Assembly: GCF_023701695.1 (NCBI RefSeq) | Contig: NZ_JAJOZC010000001.1 | Span: forward strand, 1,984,001-2,048,000 | Reading direction: 5' to 3' | DNA: 64,000 nt | From: Streptomyces sp. RKAG290 | Lineage (GTDB): Bacteria; Actinomycetota; Actinomycetes; Streptomycetales; Streptomycetaceae | Shown: positions 35,497 through 43,921 of the stretch, piece after piece | How the letters are laid out: the number at the start of each line of letters is the position of its first letter | Numbering within the stretch: position 1 is the stretch's first letter | Notes under the pieces: model-generated | Seen by the model: the letters and a program-made list of their open reading frames with translations, nothing else | What the model was told of the DNA's origin: nothing | Database searches by the model: none | Program-made: the position numbers and the translations under genes

Positions 35497-36146
35497 CTAT
35501 GCCGGGGTGGCGTCGAGGGCGTGGCCCACCAGGGCCAGCAGCGACTCGACGACGGTGATCCTGTTACGCGCGTCCATGATCACAACAGGCACGTGCGGGG
35601 GACGGTCAGGGCCTCCCGGACGTCCTCCGCCTCGAACCCGGGCGTGCCCTCGAAGTGGTTGACGGCCACGATGTACGGCAGTCCGCAGCTCTCGAAGTAG
35701 TCGAGAGCGGGGAAGCAGTCGGCGAGCCGCCGGGTGTCGGCCAGCACGACCGCGCCGATCGCGCCGCGCACCAGGTCGTCCCACATGAACCAGAAGCGCT
35801 GCTGCCCCGGTGTGCCGAAGACGTACAGCACGAGGTCGTCGTCGAGCGTGAGGCGGCCGAAGTCCATGGCGACGGTCGTGGTGACCTTGTCGGGCGTCGC
35901 GCTGAGGTCGTCGGTGTCCTCGCTGGCCTGGGTCATCGTCGCTTCGGTCTTCAGCGGGGTGATCTCGGAGACCGACCCCACGAAGGTCGTCTTGCCCACG
36001 CCGAAGCCGCCCGCGACCACTATCTTCGTGGCGATCGGGGCCCTGGTGTGGTCGAGCTGCCATGCCTGCAGCGATTCCTCGGCCTGGGGCCTCGGCCCCG
36101 GCCGGCGCGGAGTGAACAGCGGCGACTCAGAGACGGCGGAGTCCAT
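35497..36146 (-). CDS. Conservon Ras-like GTPase (CvnD type), frameshifted
   Basis: About 216 residues when joined. Nucleotide-binding motifs: P-loop VVAGGFGVGKTTFVGS, switch-II region VYVFGTPGQQRFWFMWDD, and VAVNHFEG at the NKxD-like position. The main frame stops after VPRTCLL. One extra base in the G run at 35597-35601 instead gives PPHVPVVIMDARNRITVVESLLALV and a normal C-terminus at 35497. It starts 20 bases inside the DUF742 gene. In conservons this small GTPase works with a roadblock protein and a sensor-like kinase in a membrane-associated complex resembling a G-protein relay. Confidence 0.9.
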
Positions 36147-36543
36147 TGAGCACCCTTTCGAGCAGTGCGCGGTCGGGCTGGCCGGTGCCGTGCCCGGTTC
36201 CGTACACGCGGATCTTTCCCTGGTCGGCCAAGTCGCTGAGCAGCACCCGGACCACGCCGAGCGGCATCTTCAGCAGCGCGGAGATCTCCGCGACGGTGCG
36301 CATCCGGCGGCAGATCTCGACGATGGCCTGGAGCTCCGGCATGACGCGCGAGGCCAGGTTGCCGTTGGTGAGTTCGCGGCGTTCGTCGGGGGCTTCGAGC
36401 GCGGCCACGAACGTCTCGACGAGCAGGACGTGACCGAACCGGGTGCGACCACCGGTGAGCGAGTACGGGCGGACCCGTGCGGGGCGTTTGTCGGCGCCGC
36501 GGACCGGGAGCCTTCGGGTGGGTTCAGCAGCAGCGGGGGTCAC
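36127..36543 (-). CDS. DUF742 protein (CvnC type)
   Basis: A 138-residue cytoplasmic protein of the DUF742 family, the third member of the conservon. It contains RVRPYSLTGGRTR near the start and a winged-helix-like C-terminal half (TVAEISALLKMPLGVVRVLLSDLADQGKIRVY). Its start overlaps the roadblock gene's stop (ATGA) and its end lies inside the GTPase gene, so the four genes are tightly coupled. Its precise task in the complex is not known. Confidence 0.92.
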   Translation of the reverse strand: MTPAAAEPTRRLPVRGADKRPARVRPYSLTGGRTRFGHVLLVETFVAALEAPDERRELTNGNLASRVMPELQAIVEICRRMRTVAEISALLKMPLGVVRVLLSDLADQGKIRVYGTGHGTGQPDRALLERVLNGLRRL

Positions 36544-37018
36544 TGGGCGCTCTCCATCGATTTGCGCAGCTCACTGCGGAGTTCGGGGGTGAGTACGTGT
36601 CCGGCACGGCCGACGAAGAGCGCCATGTGGTAGGCGATGACGCTCATGTCGCAGTCGGGTGTGGCGTGCACCCCGAGCAGCGAGCCGTCACTGATCGACA
36701 TGACGAAGACGCTGCCCTCCTCCATGGCGACCATGGTCTGCTTGACGCCGCCGCCTTCCATCAGCTTCGCGGCGCCGATGGTGAGGCTGCCGATGCCGGA
36801 GACGATGGTCGCGAGGTCGGCGCTGGAGCCCCGGGGCCTTCCTGCCGGCCCGCCACCGGGGCGGACTGGTGGCCGGGGTCGGAGGAGAGCAGCATCAGGC
36901 CGTCGGACGAGACGACGGTGACCGAGTGGACCCCTGGCACCTCCTCCACCAGATTGCTCAGCAACCAGTGAAGGTTACGGGCCTCGGTACTCAGCCCGAA
37001 CGTGCTGGGCGCAGTCAA
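36540..37018 (-). CDS. Roadblock/LC7 protein (CvnB type), frameshifted
   Basis: About 159 residues when joined, starting at TTG 37018, which overlaps the kinase stop. The N-terminal frame reads NLHWLLSNLVEEVPGVHSVTVVSSDGLMLLSSD and breaks after GRQEG. One extra base in the run at 36833-36836 gives PRGSSADLATIVSGIGSLTI and joins the second frame (LMEGGGVKQTMVAMEEGSVFVMSISDGSLLGV). Roadblock proteins of this type act as MglB-like partners of the small GTPase. The rejoined protein is complete. Confidence 0.9.
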
Positions 37019-40011
37019 CTGCGTGCCTCCTCGACTGTGTCCCCCGTCTCATCGGTTCGACCGTCGGTACGGTCGGCCGCCTCAGTGTGGCCTGTGCGTG
37101 CGGCGCGTCCGGCCGTGGCGGGGGGCTCCGGCGTGGCGGCGGACTCGGCGATCTCCGCCTCGACGTCCCTGCGGCCGTCCTTCGCGCCCTGGTGGAAGCC
37201 GCCGAGCCGGCGGCGCAGGGCGTCCTTGTCCACGCTGCCCTTGCGCTCGGCCGCGGGGGCCCCGGCGGGCTTCACGACCTTCGGGGTGCGCTTGGGCAGC
37301 CCCTTGTCCGTGATCTCTTCCGGCTCCGGGTGGCGCGGGCCGGGTACCGCGTCGGCCACGGAGGTCGTGACGGGCGCGGGCGTCGGGACCTCGTGCGGCT
37401 GCGGGCCCTCGTCGGCGGTGCGTTCGTGGCGGTCGGGTCCGATGGCGTACGGGCCGGACGCGAGCGTGGGCTCGGGGCCGTCCCCGAAGGCGGGGCGTGG
37501 GTGAACTCGGGTACGTCATCGAACTCGGGCACCCGGGGGAGCCTGACCTGCATCGTGGTCTCGGCCTCGGTCTCCGCGGGCTGCGGGACCTGCTGCGGCT
37601 GCGGCGGCTGGGAGGCCTCCGGCTCCGGCGCGGCGGGGGTGCGTGGTCGGGGCGACGTGGACACGGTCGGCCGCGGGTGCCGGGGTGGCGGCGGCCGGGT
37701 CCGCGGCGGCCGGCGCGGTGACGGCTGCCGGGCCGGACTCGGCGATCGTCTGCTCGGCCGCCGCGATCAGCGGGTCGCCGGGCAGCGCGAGCGTGCGGCG
37801 CGGCAGGGCGTTGGAGTTGGCCTCGGCGACCGAACCCGGCAGGTTCAGCGTAGGGGCGTCGCCCGGCGCGGTGACCGGCGGCGGGGTGGCGGCCGGGGGC
37901 GCCTTCGGGAGCAGCGCCTTGGGCAGCACGACCACCGAGGTGACCCCGCTGCCCTTCTGCTCGCGCAGCTGGACCCGTACGCCGTGGCGCGCGGCCAGCA
38001 GCGAGGTCACCTGAAGGCCGAGGCCGGCCCCGTCGGCGTTCTGCTCGCCGGCCTCGAAGAGTGACGGGTTGCCCAGCCGGGTGTTGAGCTCGCCCATCCG
38101 CACGGACGACATGCCGATGCCCTCGTCCTGCACGGAGAGCATCACCTCGCCGGTCTCCAGCAGCCAGCCGGAGAGCTGGACATGGGAGTCGGGCGGGGAG
38201 AAGGAGGTGGCGTTCTCCAGGAGTTCGGCGACGAGGTGGCTGAGGTCGTCCGCGGCGAATCCGGCGATCGCGGCGTGCGGCGGCAGCGACTGGATGGTGA
38301 CCCGCTCGTACCGCTCGATCTCGCTGACCGCGGCGCGCAGGACGTCGACCAGCGGGATCGGCCCCGGGTGTCCGTGCCCGTGCTCGGCGCCCGCGAGCAC
38401 CAGCATGTTCTCGCTGTGGCGGCGCATGACCGTGGCCATGTGGTCGAGCTTGAAGAGGGTGGCGAGCCGCTCCGGGTCCTGCTCGCGCTCCTCCAGGGCC
38501 TCGATGACCCCGAGCTGGCGCTCGACGAGGCCGAGGTTGCGCAGCGAGAGGTTGACGAAGGTGTGGTGGACGGTGTTCTTCAGCTTCTCCAGCTGGGCCG
38601 TCAGGTCGGCCGTGCGGACCTGGAGTTCGGCCCGCTGGAGGGTGAGGGCCTCGCGGCCGGAGATCAGCTCGGCGCGCTCGGTCTCCAGGTTCTCGAACCG
38701 CCCGTTGAACTCGTGGAGCAGCCCGTGCAGCTTGCCGTGCAGGGCGTTGAGGGACCGTACGACCTGCGCGAACTCGTCGTTGCGGCCGGTGTAGCGGACC
38801 GGTTCGGCCGTGGCGGGTTCCGCCGCGAGGCGCGCGGCACCGATCCGGAGCACGGCGAGCGGCTGGGTGAGGGTGCGGGCCACGGCGGTGGAGACGCCGA
38901 CGGCGATCAGCAGAGCGCCGCCGAGCAGCGCGATCCGCAGTTCGAGGGCCGTGACGTCGTCGTCCCGCAGCTCTTCGAGCCGGTGGACCTGGGCGGTGCC
39001 GAGCGCGGACTCCACGCCCCTCATCCGGTCGATCCGGGCGGAGAGCGCCGCCTGGACCTTCTTGTTGCTGACCTTCAGGTCGGTGTCGGAGAGTTCGGGG
39101 CGGTCGGTGAGCTCGCCGAGGTACTTCTCCGCGTTGTTGACCTCGGGGCCGGTGACGGTGGTGGCGAGCTTGTCGCGGGCAGTGGCGCCGGCCGCCTGGT
39201 CGAAGTCGGCGAGCGCGGCGAGTTCGCCGACGCGGGCCTGCTGGGCGGCGGCGCTCAGCTCGTCACGGGTGCGGTCGTCCTTGGTGTCGCCCTCGTCCTG
39301 GGTCTGGACGGGCAGGCCGGTGAACGGGTCGGTCTGCGGGGTCACCGGCTCCTTGCGGGGCACGGCGAGCGCGGCGAGCAGCAGCCCGCGGGTGGCGGAG
39401 GCGTGCTCGGTGGCCTGGCCGAGCGCGAGCGGGGTGCGGGTCGCCTCGGCGGCGCGCGGCGGGGTCTTCTCCGCGAGGTCGTCGGCGAGGCCGTGCAGCT
39501 TGGAGATGACCTCGGAGTACGCCTGATGGGCCTCCAGCGCGGATCCCTTGCCGCTGACGGCGTCGCGCCGCAGCGAGGGGATGGTGGAGAGGTCGCGGCG
39601 CAGGACGGCGGGGGCCGCGTCCCGGATCTCGTCCACCTGCTGGTCGACACGGGCGCTCCGGCTCCCGGCGGCGCTGCTCGTCCCGCCGGGCTTGCCCGTC
39701 CGGCCGGCGGCGATGTAGGCGGTCACCTCGTCGCGCTCGTCGGCGAGGGAGTGCGCGAGCGAGATGGCCTGCTGGTTCAGCTCCGCGAGGGTGACCAGCC
39801 GCTGCGATTCGGTCAGGTCGGACGAGGCACCGAGGGCAGCAGGGGCTCCTGCGGCTATGACGGTGATCCCGACGACCGCGACGCCCGCGACCAGCCGGCT
39901 GCGCACGCGCACGCGGCGCCCGCCCTCAGCCGACGCCGAAGGCGCCACCCCGGAATCGTTGTGCTTGCTGCCCTTGCTCCGAGGCCGCTTCTTCTGCACC
40001 GGTGCTCGCAA
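37015..40011 (-). CDS. Conservon sensor kinase-like protein (CvnA type), frameshifted tail
   Basis: About 999 residues when joined. A first TM helix (SRLVAGVAVVGITVIAAGAP) is followed by a nitrate/nitrite-sensor-like four-helix outer domain. A second TM (LRIALLGGALLIAVGVSTAVA), a HAMP-like region and an HATPase domain with VAELLENATSFSPP, VQDEGIGMS and GLGLQV come next. There is no clear phospho-acceptor His, as usual for CvnA. The Pro-rich tail loses three bases, in runs at 37649-37652, 37635-37639 and 37499-37501. Repair gives VAPDHAPPAAPEPEAS, then PRPAFGDGPEPT, ending at EEARS. Start is TTG 40011, or possibly GTG 39999. Confidence 0.88.
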
Positions 40012-40363
40012 TCTTGACTCGTCCGCCCTTGAAGCAGAGGTGACGCACGGCCACTTGAACGAGCGCCCCGACCCCTGGTACGGCTTCTGACCATTCCAGT
40101 GCTTTTGAGAGGGGGGCTCGCATCAACCGCTCCGCCACTCGAACGAGTGAACAACACTCCAGAGTTGACGAACAACTCTCCCCTCGGGGCCCCGAAGGCA
40201 CACCCGGGCGGTCGGCTGGAACTTCCGGGCAGGCTTTGGCAAGATGCCCGCCCGCACACTTCTCGGAGTGATTCCTTCCGCTCCAGCCGCCCGCCTGACC
40301 TGCCGGTACGGGCCAATCCCGGGTCCGTGCAGGGCGCGTGAAGACGTCGTGCAGACTGTCCGT
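40012..40363. promoter_or_regulatory. Divergent region between conservon and phosphatase gene
   Basis: This 352-base gene-free stretch carries the conservon promoter. Its most striking content is the cluster of inverted repeats at 40136-40178. TCGGGGCCCCGA just after them is also a perfect palindrome. I see no small gene in it. Confidence 0.5.
40136..40178. promoter_or_regulatory. Cluster of inverted repeats (candidate operator array)
   Basis: Three alternating half-sites, CACTC-N4-GAGTG-N5-CACTC, are followed three bases... immediately downstream by GAGTTG-N5-CAACTC. All lie within 43 bases upstream of the conservon. The repeated CACTC/CAACTC-like half-sites at regular spacing suggest cooperative binding of a dimeric regulator. 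The regulator is not identified. Confidence 0.4.
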
Positions 40364-41149
40364 ATGCGCATCGAACTCGCCACCTCGGCCGGCGCTCCCG
40401 AGCGACCGAACGAGGACTGGGCCGCCAGCGTCCTGCCCGCCTCCGGCCAGGGCGGGGGGCTGGTGCTGCTCGACGGGGTCACCCCGCCGCAGGGCGACGA
40501 CGGTTGTGTGCACACGGTCCCGTGGTTCACCGCGAGACTCGGCGGCTCCCTGGTCGAACTGTCCGGTTCGCGGCGGGATCTGACCCTGCAGGAGATCCTC
40601 GCGGAGTCCATCCGGCGCACCGCCGACACGCACCGTTCCCTGTGTGACCTTTCTCACGTACGTACCCCACAGGCAACCGTCGTCGTGGTGCGTTGGGACG
40701 CGGCCGAGGTCGAACACCTGGTGCTCTCCGACTCGGTGCTGCTCCTCGAGTCGCCCGGCGGAGCCGTCCGCGCCCTGCTGGACGACCGGCTCGACCGGCT
40801 GCCGCCCGGCTCGCTCGCCTCCGACGCGATCGCCGACGCCCAGGTCCGGAACAAGGAGGGCGGCTTCTTCACCGCCGCCGCCGATCCGGCCGTGGCGGAG
40901 CGCGCGGTCACCGGGCGTACGCCCCGCGCCGAGGTGCGCGCCCTGGCCGCGATGACGGACGGCGCGAGCCGCTGGACGGAGATGTTCGGCGAGGGCGACT
41001 GGGCCGCCTGCTTCGGGGTGCTCCACAAGGAGGGGCCGCAGGGGCTGATCGACCGGGTCCGCGCCCTGGAGGACGCGGACACGGACCGTACGCGGCTGCG
41101 TCGCAGCAAGACGCACGACGACGCGACGGCGGTCTACGCGCAGCTGTGA
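40364..41149 (+). CDS. PP2C-like protein phosphatase
   Basis: A 261-residue cytoplasmic protein of the PPM/PP2C fold. The metal-binding aspartates appear in GLVLLDGVTPPQGDDG, VLSDSVLLL, AMTDGASRW and KTHDDATAVYA. The N-terminal RPNEDWAA matches the start of PP2C domains. It is a compact, single-domain form. It faces away from the conservon and converges with a MarR gene. Target phosphoproteins cannot be predicted; a link with the nearby kinase-like proteins is only suggestive. Confidence 0.8.
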   Translation: MRIELATSAGAPERPNEDWAASVLPASGQGGGLVLLDGVTPPQGDDGCVHTVPWFTARLGGSLVELSGSRRDLTLQEILAESIRRTADTHRSLCDLSHVRTPQATVVVVRWDAAEVEHLVLSDSVLLLESPGGAVRALLDDRLDRLPPGSLASDAIADAQVRNKEGGFFTAAADPAVAERAVTGRTPRAEVRALAAMTDGASRWTEMFGEGDWAACFGVLHKEGPQGLIDRVRALEDADTDRTRLRRSKTHDDATAVYAQL

Positions 41150-41155
41150 CACCTC

Positions 41156-41181
41156 GGGCGGGGGCTGGGCAGCCCCCGCCC
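41156..41181 (+). terminator. Bidirectional hairpin terminator
   Basis: GGGCGGGGGCT and AGCCCCCGCCC form a perfect 11-base stem with a GGGC loop, seven bases after the phosphatase stop and just before the end of the convergent MarR gene. Confidence 0.8.
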
Positions 41182-41187
41182 CCGGTG

Positions 41188-41619
41188 TCAGTCCTCCGCG
41201 CGGGCGTTCAAGTGATGGAGCAGCCGGGCCAGTTCCGCCACCTCGGCGCGGTCCCAGTCGGCGAGCTTGCGCACATACCGGTCCCGGCGCGCATCGCGGA
41301 CGTGCCGGAAGCGTTCGAGCCCCTCGTCGGTGAGCCGGACGAGGAAGGCGCGCCCGTCGGCCGGATCGGGCTCGCGCGCCACCAGCCCGAGGCTCTCCAG
41401 GGCCCGCAGCTGACGGCTCATGGTGGCCTTGCCGACCCCGAAGTACGACGCCAGGTCGGTGGCCCGCTGCCGGCCGGCCGACTCCAGGCGCACGAAGAGT
41501 CCGTACGCGGCCGCCTCCAGCTCGGGATGCACCTCGCGCGCCATTTCGCCGGAGTTCGCCCGGGCGCGGCGCAGGAAAACCGCCAACTCCAGCTCCAGAG
41601 CGAGGAATTCGTGGTCCAC
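41188..41619 (-). CDS. MarR-family transcriptional regulator
   Basis: A 143-residue winged-helix regulator. The DNA-binding part is RATDLASYFGVGKATMSRQLRALESLGLVAREPDPADGRAFLVRLTDEG, with the usual DxR wing (DPADGRA). N- and C-terminal helices form the dimer interface. GTG 41619 is taken as start. The gene is divergent from a secreted muramidase, and a 15-base dyad at 41700-41714 in between is a good candidate for its binding site. The inducing ligand is unknown. Confidence 0.9.
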   Translation of the reverse strand: MDHEFLALELELAVFLRRARANSGEMAREVHPELEAAAYGLFVRLESAGRQRATDLASYFGVGKATMSRQLRALESLGLVAREPDPADGRAFLVRLTDEGLERFRHVRDARRDRYVRKLADWDRAEVAELARLLHHLNARAED

Positions 41620-41699
41620 ACCACTCCCCCGGCTGCGCCGGGTTCACTCCCGCTTTCGCTCCCGTGCACGTCAACACCCCTCATGAGCTTTCCTGCCGC

Positions 41700-41714
41700 T
41701 GAAAGTTTCTTTCA
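41700..41714. promoter_or_regulatory. Dyad TGAAAG-N3-CTTTCA (candidate MarR site)
   Basis: A perfect 6-base inverted repeat with 3-base spacer, 81 bases upstream of the MarR start and 195 bases upstream of the muramidase start. Size and symmetry suit MarR dimers, which commonly bind such sites next to their own gene. It is AT-rich compared with its surroundings. Confidence 0.45.
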
Positions 41715-41908
41715 CCGCCGCCCATCGCCGCAGCTCCGCCAGTATTTCGTAGGAGTAGACCAACGGCACCGCCGAGGCCCTCTTCCGCCGTGCGGGTCTA
41801 CGTGCGTAGCGTCCTGCATGGCATGTCCACACCATGGCGTGCCGCCAGGGGTGCGCCCGGCGCCTCCTGGTTCAGCAGGTCCCCCCACCGAAGCCTCGGA
41901 GGCACGCA

Positions 41909-42763
41909 ATGCCCGTGCACAGATCCGGCTCCCGCTCGGCCCGCCGCTCGCGTTTCGCGGCAGCAGGCACTCTGCTCGCAGCACTCTCCCTCCTCATCGC
42001 CCTGCCCGGCACCGCCGGCGCCACGGGCAAAGCCGCCACCGGGGACCCCACCAAACCGGCCCGGGGCTCGGCCACCATGGGAATGGGCGTCGTCGCCCAC
42101 GACGGCCGGGGCGGACTGCCGACCGACAACCGCGCCGTCCAGACGGAGGGCGTGGACGTCAGTGGACACCAGGACGCCGTGAACTGGGCGGCGCTCTGGA
42201 GCAGCGGCGTCAAGTGGGCCTACGTCAAGGCCTCCGAGGGCACTTACTACACGAACGAGGACTTCACCCAGCAGTACAACGGCTCGTACAACGTCGGGAT
42301 GATCCGCGGTTCGTACCACTTCGCCACCCCGGACACGACGAGCGGCGCCGTCCAGGCCAACTACTTCGTCGACCACGGCGGCGGCTGGTCCAGGGACGGC
42401 CGGACGCTGCCGGGCGCGCTCGACATCGAGTGGAACCCCTACGGGGACCAGTGCTACGGCAAGACCCCTGCCGCGATGGTCGCCTGGATCCGCGACTTCG
42501 TGAACACCTACAAGGCGCGCACCGGGCGCGACGCGGTCATCTACACCGCGACGAGCTGGTGGCAGACCTGCACGGGCGGCAACGCCGGCTTCGGCGCCAC
42601 CAACCCGCTCTGGGTGGCCCGTTACAACACCACGGTGGGCGCGCTTCCGGCCGGCTGGGGCGTCTACACGATGTGGCAGTACACCTCGACCGGCCCCACG
42701 GTCGGCGACCACAGCCACTTCAACGGCGCCCTCGACCGCGTACAGGCGCTGGCCAACGGCTGA
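41909..42763 (+). CDS. Secreted GH25 muramidase (lysozyme)
   Basis: A 284-residue secreted enzyme. The signal peptide (FAAAGTLLAALSLLIALPGTAGA) is followed by a short linker and a GH25 domain that opens with GVDVSGHQDAVNWAALWSSGVKWAYVKASEGTYYTN. The catalytic Asp/Glu pair is in ALDIEWNPYG. Late motifs WVARYNTT and WGVYTMWQYTSTG are typical of the cellosyl-like branch. It cleaves the N-acetylmuramic acid-glucosamine bond in peptidoglycan. ATG 41909 has GGAGG upstream. The neighbouring MarR gene may control it. Confidence 0.93.
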   Translation: MPVHRSGSRSARRSRFAAAGTLLAALSLLIALPGTAGATGKAATGDPTKPARGSATMGMGVVAHDGRGGLPTDNRAVQTEGVDVSGHQDAVNWAALWSSGVKWAYVKASEGTYYTNEDFTQQYNGSYNVGMIRGSYHFATPDTTSGAVQANYFVDHGGGWSRDGRTLPGALDIEWNPYGDQCYGKTPAAMVAWIRDFVNTYKARTGRDAVIYTATSWWQTCTGGNAGFGATNPLWVARYNTTVGALPAGWGVYTMWQYTSTGPTVGDHSHFNGALDRVQALANG

Positions 42764-42802
42764 CCGCCCCCGCCGGCGACCGCCCGGCGCACCCTCCCCG
42801 CA

Positions 42803-42839
42803 GCAGAGCCCGGTGACGCACCCAGTCGCCGGGCTCTGC
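42803..42839 (+). terminator. Hairpin terminator after muramidase gene
   Basis: GCAGAGCCCGG and CCGGGCTCTGC pair perfectly over 11 bases with a 15-base loop, 40 bases after the stop codon. Confidence 0.8.
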
Positions 42840-42896
42840 CTCGTCCCACGCCCCTGACCAGGGGTTCAACTCTCCACAGCGGATACGCACCCCTCG

Positions 42897-42928
42897 CTAT
42901 ACACCGCATGTATACGTCGTGTGTATAG
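42897..42928. promoter_or_regulatory. Symmetric AT-rich operator upstream of deacetylase gene
   Basis: CTATACAC and GTGTATAG are perfect 8-base arms 16 bases apart, and the exact centre is occupied by GTATAC, itself a palindrome. The 32-base site thus has three TATA-containing elements evenly spaced about one axis, in DNA that is otherwise very GC-rich. TATAGT at 42924-42929 could be a -10 box, so a bound protein would block transcription. It lies 56 bases before the start codon. Confidence 0.55.
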
Positions 42929-42983
42929 TCCTCCCAGGCCGCACACACTGTGCGCCGTTCAGTTCACGAGGGAGTGACCCGTC

Positions 42984-43746
42984 TTGCGCAGTAAGAGGAA
43001 GTCGATCGGTGCCGGGTTGGCCCTCTCCCTTGTGACGGCGCTCACGCTGACGCTGAGCGGCTGCTCGATGGAGACCACGGCCCCCGGCTCCGCACGCGCC
43101 GACGCGGGCTCCGACTCCAAGGGGTCGTTCGGCCCGGTGGACTGCCGCAAGGCGAAGTGCATAGCCCTGACCTTCGACGCGGGCCCGGCCGACGACACCC
43201 CCACCTGCTGGACATCCTGAAGAAGGAGAAGGTCCACGCGACCTTCTTCCTGCTGGGCAGGAACCACGTGAAGAAGCACCCCGACACCGTCCGCCGCATC
43301 GCGGCCGAGGGGCACGAGGTGGCCAACCACACCTGGTCGCACAAGGTCCTGACGGACCGGAAGCCGGCCGAGATACGGGCCGAGCTGGAGAAGACGCAGG
43401 ACGCGATCGAGGCGGTCACCGGCAAGAAGCCGCGACTGATGCGCCCGCCGCAGGGCCGCACCGACGACACCGTCTCCAGGATCAGCAAGGACCTGGGGCT
43501 CTCCCAGATCCTGTGGAGCGCGACGGCCAAGGACTACTCGACGACCGACTCCGCGCTGATCAGGAAGCGGATACTCGACCAGGCGAGCAAGGACGGCATC
43601 ATCCTGCTGCACGACATCTACAAGGGCTCGGTGCCCGCGGTGCCGGGCATCATCCACGAGCTGAAGAAGCGCGGCTACACCTTCGTGACGGTGCCTCAGC
43701 TGATGGCCCCGCGGAGCCGGTCCCGGGCACCATCTACCGCCCCTGA
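42984..43746 (+). CDS. Polysaccharide deacetylase lipoprotein (CE4), doubly frameshifted
   Basis: About 254 residues when joined, TTG start at 42984 behind GAGGGAG. The signal peptide ends in LTLSGC, a lipobox. The NodB-type domain begins IALTFDAGPADDTP; the frame is lost in the C run at 43199-43203, and one extra C gives HLLDILKKEKVHATFFLLGRN. The metal His pair is in EVANHTWSHKVL; RPPQGRTDD and ILLHDIYKGS follow. A second lost C at 43707-43710 restores APAEPVPGTIYRP. It would remove N- or O-acetyl groups from a wall polysaccharide such as peptidoglycan. The upstream dyad probably controls it. Confidence 0.87.
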
Positions 43747-43839
43747 TCCGTGCGCGGCCGCGTCACGGCCCGGCACTGCCGATCGGCCGCCGGCCGCCCC
43801 GGCCTCTCACCCCATGACCGGTCGCCCGCCCGCACCGAA

Positions 43840-43875
43840 ACGGCCCGCCGCCCCGTCGCCGGGAAGGCGGGCCGT
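43840..43875 (+). terminator. Hairpin between deacetylase and lon
   Basis: ACGGCCCGCC and GGCGGGCCGT form a perfect 10-base stem. The hairpin lies between convergent genes, close to the end of lon, and can act on both. Confidence 0.75.
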
Positions 43876-43921
43876 CCGTACCGGCCGTGTCCGTAGTGCC
43901 GCGCCCGTCACGACGTGACGC

